Positions 21,431 through 34,200 of a DNA stretch of 64,000 bases are shown in pieces. The notes below the pieces were generated by a model that did not search any database, had not been told where the DNA came from, and was given only the letters and a program-made list of their open reading frames with translations. The DNA comes from Symbiodinium natans (taxonomy: Eukaryota; Sar; Dinophyceae; Suessiales; Symbiodiniaceae): assembly GCA_905221605.1 (NCBI GenBank), contig CAJNDS010002382.1, forward strand, positions 327,007 to 391,006, written 5' to 3'. Position numbers and translations under genes: made by a program. How positions within the stretch are numbered: the stretch's first letter is position 1; each line of letters begins with the position of its first letter.

Positions 21431-22088
21431 GGGAAAAAGAGCAAGACGCGTAATCTAACTGTTACAGTAGTCTTTGTTTGCGCCAAGAGGCGCTGAGAAT
21501 GACAGACGCTGTGCAGGTTCAAGGGCTGCATCTCGGCCAAGTCGAAGCCAGAGCCCGAGTGACAGGAGCTCAAGCGCAACACCCTCCGTGGGCAGCTCGC
21601 AGCCTGATGCTGTGGTGCTGCGCTGGCAACTGCCAAGCTGAGGGGCTTGGAGTCCCAGGGAGGCAACTGGTGCTGGAAGCTCTCAAACGTTAAAGGTACT
21701 CCTTGTGAGCACAAGCACACCGAGTCTGGAACTCCCTGGACAGGATGTGTTTGGAGCAGTGGCCAACTCTGAAACCTGAAGGGGAAGCAGCGGCGCATCC
21801 GTCTGGGGCGCGACCACCGCAAGAGGCGGCGCGGCGAGGGGCTGCACATGGCTGCGCAGCAGCTGACTCAAGGCTCCGTTGAAAGCCCTTGGCGAAAATC
21901 CACTGCTCATAATTGAGGAAGCATGGTGGCGTGGGTGAAGCGGCCTACGCGTTGCCAACAGCGTGGGTAGACCCGACTCACCTCAAGAAAGGCCCGAAAG
22001 AAGGACAGCACAAACAGCACAGTAGGACGGCGCAGGATGTCCTTGCAAGCAAAGGCCAAGCAACGGCGAGTCAGCCGTGCTCTTGGAT
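21431..22088. other. Interval without a supported gene
   Basis: A 229-codon minus-strand frame crosses from here into the dispersed repeat, but it runs through the repeat units and has no motif. I see nothing else. Confidence 0.5.
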
Positions 22089-22700
22089 CTCCTGCGCGGG
22101 CCTGACAAGACGCAAGCTGCCATTTTGCGTCGTCCTGCTGGCGGCTACGCCGTGGCAGGAGCTTGGTTCATCAGGAGCTCATCCCTCTTCACAGCAAAGT
22201 CTACTCTGCACCATTGGAGCAGTTTTGAAGACAAGGCCTGGGCACTTCGGTCGAGGTTGGTATCAGACGGGATCTCAACCATCCCTACTGCAGGGCCCAG
22301 GTTTGGGCCCTCCTGGGCTTGAGCTCCTGGTCCTGGGTCTTCCACGGGAGCCAGTCGTCGAAGGCAAAGCTCGTCCTCAGCACAGGCCGGAAGTACAGCA
22401 GGACGAGCTGGCAACTGATTGCTGTGTCACCAGCATAGCTTCAACTTGGGGTAGTTGGGGACTCTCTGGTGATGTGGTGGTAAATGGCACCTTCCACTGT
22501 GTGGCCTGCAGAACACCACTGTTTCAACGACCCCCCACACTCGCACCATCTTGCAGCTGAGCAGCTCAAGGAAATTGACACGTCCCAAGCATGCCAAAGC
22601 CCGATGTCTAGTGCGTTGATGCCTGCAGCTGTCGTCTTCAAGCATGAAATCGCTCCCGATGGCAACCGGAGCTCTGAAAAAAATGTGTATCCTAGTTTGA
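22089..22700. repeat. Duplicated block, copy 2 (partner at 17.89-18.24 kb)
   Basis: This is the longer copy of the 17.9-kb block and keeps the 225-bp interval missing there. On the minus strand a frame reads TVEGAIYHHITRESPTTPS, one TGA stop, then SYAGDTAIS...TSFAFDDWLPWKTQD and a TAG near 22290, so an interrupted coding region of unknown family is possible. Confidence 0.6.
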
Positions 22701-25700
22701 GCTTGCCTTGCTTAGCCTTACTTGCTTCCTTTGCACTGTTCAGCCTGCTTGCTTGCTCTGAGCTTGCAGGCCTCGTGGAAGTTTCGGAAGCGAGCAGATC
22801 GATTTCAATCTAGAACTCAGGGATTTGTGTTTAGGTTCCCAGACTCATCTAAGGCTTTCTTTCCAGGTCTTTGCCACGGTCGTGATTGACTTGGACTCCA
22901 GTGTCTGAAGTCCAAAGTGGTAAACACGTACAGTATTGCTCGTTTCCACAGTAAGTTGATTTTCGCCATATACCTTTCCCGGCCTGATTTGAAAAGTAGT
23001 GGCAAAAGACCTGACTTCCATGCAGTTGGAAGCCAGCTGATATCAGAAAGCAGTTGACCGATGGAATGATTGAGCGATTGACTATCTAGATACTTCACGC
23101 ATGGTCAGCACTCTCGATCTTAAGTGCGCAAATGTTCGTCCCGACAACGTAAATCCGTTGAAGGTCCTTGCCACCCTCAACTTAAACCGAGATGTCACCT
23201 CAAATAGGCCAAGTCACCGGCAGCGAGAGTTGCTCAAGACGAGCATAAAGCAAACTTCTCTGTTTCCCCATATCGCTATCTGAGGCCATGATCCGGATTC
23301 CGTTGCTTTCTTCATTGCTGCGTGCGCCTGCCCGCGGCGCCACAAAATCCACCGAGAGCGCCGCGGAGCGGAAGCCGGGCAGCTCTGTCGATGCAAACAG
23401 GCAGCCCATATGTCTCGAGACAGGTGACAGGGGTCCAGGGGATCGGGGATCCAGCGAAATGGCTGCACGAGGCGTCAGGCCTAGCTTCTCAAAGTGGCAA
23501 AGCACGGTTGACAAGCCCAGAGCGCCAAGACTCCATCCAACTGGGATCAATCCTGTGGGCGAACACGGCCGAGCACGAGGGCAGCATGGTGCAATAAGGC
23601 GCTGAGCGACAGGAAACTTCCCGACGTCAAACATCCATAGTCAAAACTGACCAGCTTTCCCCACAAGTACCCCGCATCAGTTCGTGAAAAGACTTCAAAT
23701 GTTCGGAAACGATCGGGCCAGCCCTGCACCAGAAAATGTCAGGAAAGCAGTCGTCGGCATCATGGGGGTTTGAATCGGGCATGGGAGCATTGCCCTGCAT
23801 AAGCTTCCTGGGAATGCTGTCTGTGCTTGCTGCCTTTGCTGTACCTCCATCCCGTGTACACAAGGGGGAGACCCTGTCCCTACGGGGCCCATGAAAAAAC
23901 AAGAACCCACGGCAGGACTGCGGACAGGGCCTATGGCCAGCCACCCTCTCGGCCCCCTCCACCACTCGCAGCACCCGTGTGCAGCAAGCCCTCAAACAAG
24001 GATGCAGGCCTGCACTTGGGAAGGTCGTTGTTTGCTTTACATTTCGGGGCTCTTGCGAAGCGCTCCAAGGCGTCCGGCTTTTGTAAGGGCCGAACAAAGA
24101 GGATCCCCCCAAAGCCGGCGGTCGCCCTTTGGGCGGGTCCCTTGCATTTGCCCCAGATTCTGGTTTGGGACAACGAAGTGCTTAAGTCATTGAATTGTGT
24201 GAATATTTGAAGCCGCTTATGTGCTGGCATGGTACCTGCAAAGCGTCGAAAGCAAAGCTTGCTCTAGCATCGCAAATGAAGGACAACGTCAGCGATTGGG
24301 CTTGGCCTGACGGACTGCGGCAGATGCAGAAAACGTGAGTGCTGCCCCCCACGTTGTCAAACCGATGTCAGAGCAACTCATTGGCACGCTCACTTTGACG
24401 CGATCTTCCCTCTCCCAGACTTCAGACTTAGAGCCGTGGCACATCCTCAGCGGAAGCGCAGGCATTCTCATGCTGCATGTGCAGCGTTGATAACATCACG
24501 AATGTCACGAATGCATCCTCTCCGTGCACGGCATTTTGCAGGCATGACCGTGGACGAGTCTGCTGTGTTAGGCAGGTTTTCTGGGCGCAGGAATGCCGAA
24601 CACGACCCGGACCTGGGGTCCACTGTTTTCAGGATACTTGGGAGGCGTGTGCCTTGGCGCGCGATACTATGGAAAGGCACTCCATGGGACAAAAGGCACA
24701 ACACTGAATGTCAAACCCCAAGTGCACCGAGGTTCGAGGCAAGCAGTCAGGATTGCGAAGTTCTGTGCGTGCTTGCATGTGCCTGCGGCCTGGGTAACGG
24801 AAGTCCCGCCAATGCAGGTGGGTGGGGACGTTTTACTAAGTGTCGGGTGTCTTGTGGAGGGATGGATTTGATCCGCAGCGATCAGTGCGACCGAGACCCT
24901 CTTGTTTCAGCAACCGCGCCAACCTTCAAATCTGGCCTTCGCAACCTGCACCTCTCAAGCCGGCCTCCCAGGGCTCCGAAGGCACCAACTCGCGACGGCG
25001 CAAGCACAAATGACCCTTCACTCCTCCGTTTGTTTCGACTTGCTGCGCCACAAATTGGTGAACGAGTCAGATACGAAGGGCAGGTGCTTTCGGCGCCACA
25101 CAACAAGCCCTAAGTTGAGTCCCCCAGCGTTAAAGCATTCCCAGAAGGGCATTGTTGCGCCATTTGTTGGGAGGCACGCCTCAGTGCAGGGCCCCAGTAC
25201 CGGCATCGAAGGCACGTGAAAACATGCTCTGGCTTCTGGACCCCAATTTCAGAGCAGCAGAACACGAACCCTCCTGCCGAAGAACGTCCGGCATGGTGGG
25301 TTGTGCTTGGGGGTGGGTTATGCATTTTAATGCCGAGCGAACCCCGAGTATCTGGACCCCGTTAGGCAACATCTGCAAGGGGTGATGCTATGCTCATGTG
25401 GTAGAATGTCGGCAATGAGCCAGAGTAACGACAGAGCAACGACTAACCATGCACGAATCGATCACGTTCAAACTTCACGAGCATGCACCCCGCGAAATCA
25501 TCCCTACGTTGAGGCTTGCACTATGTGGATTGAAATGTCCCTGTCGAATCTGGATGGCGAGTGCTGCCAGAGAACCCTGAAGGCAGTTTGACCGCTGTGG
25601 TTCAGCATCTGTGCATGTTGGGCAGAAAACCTCCGAGGCCACAAGCCGTGTTGACCTTGTACGAGGGTCGCTTGACCTGGAAGACCTGGCCGGTGCCTCA

Positions 25701-25915
25701 GCTCTAAACCACGGACCCTTTACACAGGTCGCGCAGATGGCACCTCAGCTCTGGCATTCTCTACCATGGTCCTGGGGGCTCTTTGCATAGGCAAGCAGCA
25801 CTCAGCGAAGGAGAGCAACGCCTGCATGACACAATGAGTTCAGAGCAAGGCTTCGCGGGAGCTGCTTCGTCCTCGACAACGCGGCGCCTTCTCTGAGAAC
25901 GTATCGGCTTTTGTA
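22701..25915. other. Interval without a supported gene
   Basis: Open frames here (for example 225 codons at 24436-25113 plus, 161 codons at 23627-24112 minus) overlap others on the opposite strand and show no recognisable motif. A 53-bp repeat copy lies at 23190-23242 (partner 20738-20790). Confidence 0.45.
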
Positions 25916-26728
25916 ATGCCACAGGACATTGGACCTTGCGGAAGAGTGAGACCAGCGCCTGGTCTCGACGCACCACCTCCCGAAGAAGAAGAAGAAGGAT
26001 TGGAAGAAATGCCCACTGGGCAGGGTGAGAGCAGTACGGTGCAAGAACTCATGGAGACCGATGGCAGTGAGAGAGTTCGACTGCTGAAGAACATGGGGCA
26101 CGCGGGCCCAAGAAAGATTGCTCGTATTGGCCCATATACCCCAGCAACTGAGCCAATGAACAAGCCACAAAGAGTTTCATCATTGCATCGAGCGATTGCA
26201 GCAGTGATGCCTGCCTCTCAATGGGTTGCTTCGGTTGTTGGTGTGAATAAAGTTGTCGGTAGAGACGGCACCAAGATTGATGTCGAAGTGAATGCTCAAG
26301 AAGGAGATATGGGGCGGGAGTTGCGATTGGCAGAACCACTGTTGTGCGAGAATGACTTGATCCTGAAGCGGGATCAAAAATCGGGAGTGCGACTTGCCGC
26401 CTCCTGCGCGATGCTCCAGAGAGCGCGGAGGATGGCTGGGTCCGCGTCGAGTCTCTCCCGGCACCAAGGGCGCGAGGCCACAGGAATCTGGAGGGCTCTG
26501 GGGCATGGCTGGTGCTGCCTGGCCTGGAGTTGGGAAGCTGGCACCATCAAGGAACTGATCCTGGCTCTCTCGCCCGAACAAGAGAACGGGACGGGCACAG
26601 GCTCATCTCCTTCCGAGGTGGAGGCGGACAATGTAACCCGAAAGACTCGGAGTTCAACATTCGAAGCCGATGTGTTTGTGCAGGGCTCGGCCACGTACGT
26701 GGAGAGACCTCATTTGCCGGTCTGTTGA
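25916..26728 (+). CDS. Hypothetical ORF with acidic N-terminus
   Basis: A 270-codon frame from ATG at 25916. It has a Pro/Glu-rich start (APPPEEEEEGLEEMPTGQ at about residues 21-38), a mixed basic-hydrophobic middle (ASQWVASVVGVNKVVG, KIDVEVNAQEGDMGREL) and a Ser/Thr-rich C-terminus. I do not recognise the family. The last ~200 bp belong to the 566-bp block repeated at 27715, so the frame end may be a fusion made by that duplication. It could be a broken retroelement or cellular exon, or a chance frame; no splice signals are convincing. Confidence 0.3.
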   Translation: MPQDIGPCGRVRPAPGLDAPPPEEEEEGLEEMPTGQGESSTVQELMETDGSERVRLLKNMGHAGPRKIARIGPYTPATEPMNKPQRVSSLHRAIAAVMPASQWVASVVGVNKVVGRDGTKIDVEVNAQEGDMGRELRLAEPLLCENDLILKRDQKSGVRLAASCAMLQRARRMAGSASSLSRHQGREATGIWRALGHGWCCLAWSWEAGTIKELILALSPEQENGTGTGSSPSEVEADNVTRKTRSSTFEADVFVQGSATYVERPHLPVC

Positions 26729-27092
26729 CGGGCCCAACTGCGCCCGTCGCTCGCTCTGCTGAGCTTCCGGCATCACACACAGGCTTCTTGCATTGCAACG
26801 AAACATGTGATTCATCATCTTCACCACGTGCCCATCTAGAAGAACGGCTACGGCCATCAGTTCACACTTGCCGCGAGATGCAGTTCGTGGGTCGGCCTTC
26901 GGCCATCAAGCTGCTATCTCCTTGAGGAATGTGGAAGGCAAGAGCACAGGCTTAGCGCACGCATTTGCCCAGAACTGAAGATGTGCAGGAAGGCTGAAAG
27001 ACACGTGCCTGGGCGTGATGCAGCGCCGCTCGATGGCAGCTCAAAGGACACGCACCAGGTTTCCCGATGCACTCCAAGCATGTCACGGATCT
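26527..27092. repeat. 566-bp direct duplication, copy 1
   Basis: Matches 27715-28280 at a constant offset of 1188 bp with only a few substitutions (for example GAACGGG/GAACAGG and GATGCACTCC/GATGCATTCC). The two copies are separated by about 620 bp of unrelated sequence (27093-27714) in which no gene is supported. Confidence 0.9.
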
Positions 27093-27714
27093 AATTCTTG
27101 GATCTCAGACATGAGCCCGGAAGCTGCGAAAAGAATATTACGTCTGTTTTGCACCGAAGTGAGCTGTCGCCAAAAAATAAATGAATTTGTTCTCGCGAGC
27201 TTTCGCACGGCCTTTACAGGTCTCTTCGCGAACGGACGCACAAGTGTTACACAGGGGTTGCACCGACGCGGACTATCACGGAAAGGTTCCAGCCCTATCG
27301 CGAGCTATCACGCACTCTAGCGACCAAAGCACTCTCACAGAAGCTATCACACGCTCGCGCACCTCGGGAGGTAGCTGACGCAGCCCAATCATAAATTAAC
27401 ACCTTATTTTACTTTCATGGAAGGTCTATGCCACCGCTTAAGTGGTTTCTCGGCATTTCCCTTGCACAGCAGTCGACTACATCAATCAGACGCCCTTGGA
27501 AGAAGTTATAGTTGCTAAGGCTCGTCCAGCGCTTCAAGGCTTTCTTTAAAGGTCTCGCGGGTTTAGTTACGCCTTTTGCTGGGCGGGTCGCCTGAGCCCA
27601 GTATGCGGAGCCACTGCGGCATGCCGGCTGAAGTGGCAACGATTTGAAGCAACGGCGTGAAAGCTAGATGTCAGCACTCTGGAAAGGAGAAGCAAGAATT
27701 TTCTCCCTGGCCTT

Positions 27715-28280
27715 GAGTTGGGAAGCTGGCACCATCAAGGAACTGATCCTGGCTCTCTCGCCCGAACAAGAGAACAGGACGGGCACAGGCTCATCTCCTT
27801 CCGAGGTGGAGGCGGACAATGTAACCCGAAAGACTCGGAGTTCAACATTCGAAGCCGATGTGTTTGTGCAGGGCTCGGCCACGTACGTGGAGAGACCTCA
27901 TTTGCCGGTCTGTTGACGGGCCCAACTGCGCCCGTCGCTCGCTCTGCTGAGCTTCCGGCATCACACACAGGCTTCTTGCATTGCAACGAAACATGTGATT
28001 CATCATCTTCACCACGTGCCCATCTAGAAGAACGGCTACGGCCATCAGTTCACACTTGCCGCGAGATGCAGTTCGTGGGTCGGCCTTCGGCCATCAAGCT
28101 GCTATCTCCTTGAGGAATGTGGAAGGCAAGAGCACAGGCTTAGCGCACGCATTTGCCCAGAACTGAAGATGTGCAGGAAGGCTGAAAGACACGTGCCTGG
28201 GCGTGATGCAGCGCCGCTCGATGGCAGCTCAAAGGACACGCACCAGGTTTCCCGATGCATTCCAAGCATGTCACGGATCG
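27715..28280. repeat. 566-bp direct duplication, copy 2
   Basis: Second copy of 26527-27092, in the same orientation. Its right end runs into the 227-bp tandem duplication, whose first unit shares the last ~110 bp. Confidence 0.9.
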
Positions 28281-28620
28281 AGACAGGTCAGGATGGAAGC
28301 TTGAAAGAAGCCTCTACCGCATCGCTTCAAGATCCCTGGAAGAGGCAGCCTGAGCTTGCTCATGCTTGCCCTAGTAGAGCACATGTTGGACCGAGATTCG
28401 GAGGAAGGCCGAAAGACACGTCCCTGGGCGTGATGCAGCGCCGCTCGATGACAGCTCGAGCGGCTCGAGGGACTTGCACCCGGATCCCGATGCACTCCAA
28501 GCGTGTCACGGATCTAGACAGGTCAGGATGGAAGCTTGAAAGAAGCCTCTACCGCATCGCTTCAAGATCCCCGAAAAAGGCCGCCGAGACTTGCTCACAC
28601 TTGCCCTAGGTGCGGCAAGA
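28169..28620. repeat. Tandem duplication of a ~227-bp unit
   Basis: GTGATGCAGCGCCGCTCGAT occurs at 28203 and 28430; the following sequence through GACAGGTCAGGATGGAAGC and CTCTACCGCATCGCTTCAAG repeats at the same offset. The copies differ by several substitutions and an extra CTCGAGCGG, so they are older than the 566-bp pair. Confidence 0.85.
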
Positions 28621-30148
28621 TATGCAAGCTTGGATTTGACCGCAGACGTAAGGCGTCAGCCACAGAAAGCCATCCTAGCTAACACCCCGCCCCAGCTGTG
28701 AAACGGTCCTGCGGCAAAGCATCCGCGAGGAGGTCCAGCGTCATGGCTTGTTTCATCTCACCTGGTCGATGCGCCACGGCCACGCTGAGGCATTGCAGAG
28801 CTGCCCAACTTCACTTGTTGTTTATGGGGTCAGACCCTCAATGGCGAGATCCCCAGTCCTTTTGGTCAACACCCCTTGTTGTCGGACAGGCTCATGGGAG
28901 ATCGGGCAAATCAGCAGGAGGCGACACCAAAGAGAGCCTGTTGCGAATGCTTTCACATCGCTGGTTTTTCGACGGGAGGCCGGATGGCATGTGGAAAACT
29001 AGGCAATGCCAGAATGGCAAAGTTGGAACTTTGCCCTCGAAGATATGATTGTGACTTTGCCCGACGACAGGGCCTCGTGTTGGGGACTGAACCTTCTTGA
29101 GAATCGCATGGAAGAGTCCGGGCCAGATGAAAGGACGCATGGTCTGGGCCATGATCATGCTCCCCGAGCATTGGGACCGTTTTGGGAATGGTTTGCGGGA
29201 GACAATGGCCATGCCTCGAAGACACTGCATTGCGTAGCCTTCATCAGGTGTGCTCTAAGAGACTGCTGAGCATCCTGCATCTGCGACGTGCAGGTTAGTT
29301 AGTTTCGAAGCGAGGTGGCCCAGCCAGCGCTGAAGCCGAGGGTGTCCCATCCCAGACGGTGGCCAGGGCTTATTCTCCAGAATTCCTAACGCGTGGCTCT
29401 CGTGGATCAGTTTCTGCAATGGAGCCGCCAGTACAACTGTAGACTTGCTTAAGCGCTCCTGAGGAACAATAGCTGAGCAAGTTTGAGCCAAGCCGCCGCG
29501 CACGTGGGGGGCGCAGCACTTCGAGAACTATAACGTCGTGGCGCGAAGAGAGCGGGACTTATTGCTCGCCTTCTGTATCTTCGCTGCCGGCAAAATCAGA
29601 GTCTGCCAAATCACTGTGGCAAGGAAACAACTTGGCCGACCCCGGCAGAGGCCCCCTCGCGACCTGTCTTGCCTCCAAATCAGAGGTCCGGCGCATGCCT
29701 GGGCATGCCAAGGTCTTGCCAGAGCTTGGCGGCTCCCGCCATCCTCCAACTACACAAGATCCAGAAGCTGCCAATCACAGAAGGTCCTCCCCGGAACTCT
29801 CCCCTTTCATTGTCAGGATGCCTGGCGTCATGAAGCAAAAGTCGCCGGGGGTTCCCCCATGCGAGCGGCATGCACAGCCCGCAGAGCAAAGGTGCTCTCT
29901 GAGTCTTGCCAGCTTCTGGTTTGGGACCCGGGAGTCAAGCTGCGTGAAAACCAATGGGTTCAGCTGACGACGAGGCAGCCGTGCCGTATAAGCCCAGAGG
30001 GATCCCGACGCGTCGGCGAAGACACAGTCCAACACTTCCCAGGAAAGCTGTTGGGTCACGAGACTAAGGCTGCACATCTTGGGAAGGGCACCTGTGCACT
30101 CAAGCTCGGGAGGCCTGATCGAGGGCTCATGGCATTCATCGGTTTTCA
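28621..30148. other. Interval without a supported gene
   Basis: A 242-codon plus frame at 29538-30266 overlaps a similar minus frame and has no motif. Nothing else stands out. Confidence 0.45.
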
Positions 30149-30317
30149 TGGAGATGTTATGGGAGGGGGGTCTGACAGGGGGTGGGTGCAGCGACTGCTT
30201 AACACGCCCTCAGCAAGCACTCCAACACAATTCTTTTCGAGAAGCTGTCGAGGTCCGAGCGCTTAGCGAGGGCTTAGCGAGTGCTTGCCGTTAGACCCCC
30301 CTCCCATAACATCTCCA
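30149..30317. repeat. Perfect 25-bp inverted repeat (hairpin or small fold-back element)
   Basis: The arms are 30149-30173 (TGGAGATGTTATGGGAGGGG...) and 30293-30317, exactly complementary over 25 bp, enclosing 119 bp. The loop holds two copies of GCTTAGCGAG. No target duplication is evident next to the arms. Confidence 0.85.
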
Positions 30318-31280
30318 TAAGGTTTACAAGATGCCCTCCCGGTAAACTGAGTGACTCGAACTTGCTTGAAGTCTCGGCGCGTTCCGCTGTGTTCCGGACG
30401 CCGGCCGCAGGCTGAACCGATACTTAAAAACAAAGCGGGCTGCGCCACTGCAGCAATCGAGAGGGAGCCAGTCAACGTCGAGGCATAAAGTTTGTCATAA
30501 AATGATCTTGAAGATGTTGGCGCCTCCTATCTGCGAAAAGTCTGCAAACCAATCAGAGCAAGAACACTCTCATGTGCAATATGAAGCAAATGTGAGGGGC
30601 GCCGTGCAGTCAACACAGTTGCAACTGCAGGCCTCTTGGCAGGTGACATAAATGAACACAGCACCTGCAGTCCCAGAATCAGGGAAGCACATGGCTGAAA
30701 TTGCCTGGTGGTGCGGGCTTGCCTCTGGTTCCGAAAAGACCTTCACCTGGGCAGTGACGGTTTCAAGCCAGCTCGGACGTACCGATGTGCCTCAGAGGCA
30801 TCGCTCGAGCTAGTACTGCCAGAACTTCTCGCAACGGAGCAGCTGCTCACCGTGGCGGTAGTGCCAGACTCAGCAGGGACCAACTCTGGGCTCACACGGC
30901 CGGCGACTCCAGCCAATGGCTGCCGCTCGCACCGGCTCGGCACGGGCCGCGACGTGGATGTCGGCGCGGCGGGCAGCCCTGCGCGCGGAAGCTGCGGATG
31001 CAGACCGAGAGCTCCTGGAACATGTTGGCGGCCAAAGTGGCAGAGCCAACACCCTCTCGAGCCGAAAATTTTGGCCAATGCTCAGTTCGAGATGCTGAAA
31101 CCATCTGAAGGCCTTGCAGGAGCTTCAGCGGGGGTGCGGTCTTCTGGCTGCAAGCCCCATGAGTTCTGGCTGCTCCCGGCAGGGCTTCACTCGACACTAA
31201 CAGCACACCGCTGTAGGCACAAGTCACGTTGGCAGAGTTGTTGCCTCAAGACGAAGGATATGCTTGCTCAAGACTCAGCG
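30318..31280. other. Interval without a supported gene
   Basis: A 199-codon plus frame (30708-31307) is present, with a 111-codon minus frame over the same bases. Neither has a recognisable domain. Confidence 0.45.
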
Positions 31281-34200
31281 CAGCGCTCGAAGGTCAATGA
31301 AGTATGACTGCCCGGACCTGACTCTTCTGCAAAATGCCTGGTCAACCGGAACACGCACGCGCGTGTGGCTGAAAGCCCCGGTTTGTCGCGGAAAGCGAAG
31401 AGGACTTCGAAAGAAGAGAATCTTTGCTTGGTTACTGCGTGGGCCGGTCGAGGCTGTGTGGCGTTGTATGCCGACTTCGCGCATAACCCCTGCAGTTGTC
31501 AGGGAACTTATCCCCTTCTGTATGTGAAGGGGGTACGCTCGAACCTGCAACATTGCAGTTTCAACGTCCCCGCCCCCCACCCCCCCGGCCCCAGCAGACA
31601 GTTCTGGAGCATGTTCGGCAAGCACTGCGTATTCCAAGCTCCAATTATGTGTGTGCGACCTGCCCGAGAAGGCAGCATGACAGGTATCCAGTCGGAGGCA
31701 AGATTAAGATTGGGGTGACCACAATGCACCGCATGCTCTGATGCACACGAGCAGGGACGTGGGGCGCAAAGGTGCTCTTACACACAGGGTTGCTTGTGGC
31801 CCGACGTTGAAGCGACCACAAGCAGTCAGCATTGGGCAACCCACAGAAAGCATCCTGCCTGCCGAGGCACGTGATATTGGGAGGGTTTCGGGACTGGGAT
31901 GGCGTCAGGAGCCCCGCTCATAAGCAGCCGATAGTTTGTCGGAGTCTTCTCTTCTGGGCTGCTGTGGGACACCCTTGGCCTTGGCCGGCCGCTATAGCTG
32001 TAGCCCTCGAAAAGGATCGAAAAGGGACCAGCTCGCTATTGGCCTCAAGAATTCCGATGAGGCCTAGAAGCCAAGGAAGAAGAACACACGAAAGGAGATT
32101 GCTGTTTCGCGGCTAGTGCGCGTCCTAGAGGCAGACCAATATCTTTGCCCTCAGCGGAAACAACGGAAACAAACAACTGCAATCTTCGACTCTTCAACGT
32201 TTGAAGTTGCAGGTTTGCCTCCACGACTGCAATGTTGCACTTGGGAAGGTCCCCCCCCTCATGTCGCGTCGTAAAAGAGGGGGATGGGAACTTCTTCTGC
32301 ACAGCTCCCTTGCAAGAGCGGACCCATTCTGAGTAGCCAGCAATTGGCACCCTGGCAGGTGTGTGCACAACAATGGGAGGACAGGAGATGTCTGACTGTC
32401 ATGAGCTTGCATGACAAAGAGTCCTTCGGACCTGAATCTTATGCGAAACTCACAGTCACCCGAAACACACACGAGTATGGCTCAAAGCCCCGGTTTGTCG
32501 CGGAAAGAGAAGAGGATTTCCAATGGGATGGGAACCTTTGCTTGGTTACTGCGTGGGCCGGTCAAGTCTGCGCGGTGTTGTATCGGCCGACTTCGCGCGC
32601 AACCCCACCAGCTGTCACGGAACTTCTGCACAGCTCCCTTGCAAGAACGGACCCAGTTTGAGTGGCCAGCAAAAGGCACCAGGGCAGCTGTGTAAACAAC
32701 AATGGGCGGACAGGGGGTGTCTGAAGGTCATGAGCTTGTATGACAAACAGTCCTTAGGGAAGTCTGAACATGGCAATCACATGCGCAGCGCTCGACGGTC
32801 AGTGAAGTATGACTGCTCGGACCTGACTCTTCTGCAAAATGTCTGGTCAACCGGAACACGCACGCGCGTGTGGCTGAAAGCCCCGGTTTGTCGCGGAAAG
32901 CGAAGAGGACTTCGAAAGAAGGGAATCTTTGCTTGGTTACTGCGTGGGCCGGTCAAGGCTGTGTGGCGTTGTATGCCGACTTCGCGCACAACCCCTGCAG
33001 TTGTCAGGGAACTTATCCCCTTCTGTATGTGAGGGGCGGACGCTCGAACCTGCAACATTGCAGTTTCAACGTCCCCGCCCCCCACCCCCCCGGCCCCAGC
33101 AGACAGTTCTGGAGCATGTTCGGCAAGCACTGCGTATTCCAAGCTCCAATTATGTGTGTGCGACCTGCCCGAGAAGGCAGCATGACAGGTATCCAGTCGG
33201 AGGCAAGATTAAGATTGGGGTGACCACAATGCACCGCATGCTCTGATGCACACGAGCAGGGACGTGGGGCGCAAAGGTGCTCTTACACACAGGGTTGCTT
33301 GTGGCCCGACGTTGAAGCGACCACAAGCAGTCAGCATTGGGCAACCCACAGAAAGCATCCTGCCTGCCGAGGCACGTGATATTGGGAGGGTTTCGGGACT
33401 GGGATGGCGTCAGGAGCCCCGCTCATAAACAGCCGATAGTTTGTCGGAGTCTTCTCTTCTGGGCTGCTGTGGGACACCCTTGGCCTTGGCCGGCCGCTAT
33501 AGCTGTAGCCCTCGAAAAGGATCGAAAAGGGACCAGCTCGCTATTGGCCTCAAGAATTCCGATGAGGCCTAGAAGCCAAGGAAGAAGAACACACGAAAGG
33601 AGATTGCTGTTTCGCGGCTAGTGCGCGTCCTAGAGGCAGACCAATATCTTTGCCCTCAGCGGAAACAACGGAAACAAACAACTGCAATCTTCGACTCTTC
33701 AACGTTTGAAGTTGCAGGTTTGCCTCCACGACTGCAATGTTGCACTTGGGAAGGTCCCCCCCCTCATGTCGCGTCGTAAAAGAGGGGGATGGGAACTTCT
33801 TCTGCACAGCTCCCTTGCAAGAGCGGACCCATTCTGAGTGGCCAGCAATCGGCACCCTGGCAGGTGTGTGCACAACAATGGGAGGACAGGAGATGTCTGA
33901 CTGTCATGAGCTTGCATGACAAAGAGTCCTTCGGACCTGAATCTTATGCGAAACTCCCAGTCACCCGAAACACACACGAGTATGGCTCAAAGCCCGGTTT
34001 GTCGCGGAAAGAGAAGAGGATTTCCAATGGGATGGGAACCTTTGCTTGGTTACTGCGTGGGCCGGTCAAGTCTGCGCGGCGTTGTATCGGCCGACTTCGC
34101 GCGCAACCCCACCAGCTGTCACAGAACTTCTGCACAGCTCCCTTGCAAGAACGGACCCAGTCTGAGTGGCCAGCATAGGCACCAGGGCAGCTGTGTAAAC

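Noticed and set aside
21160-21849. 229-codon minus frame
   Set aside because: It is mostly the dispersed repeat element translated.
24436-25113. 225-codon plus frame as a gene
   Set aside because: No motif, overlapped by opposite-strand frames, average composition.
29538-31307. 242- and 199-codon plus frames as genes
   Set aside because: No recognisable features. Similar-length frames exist on the other strand.
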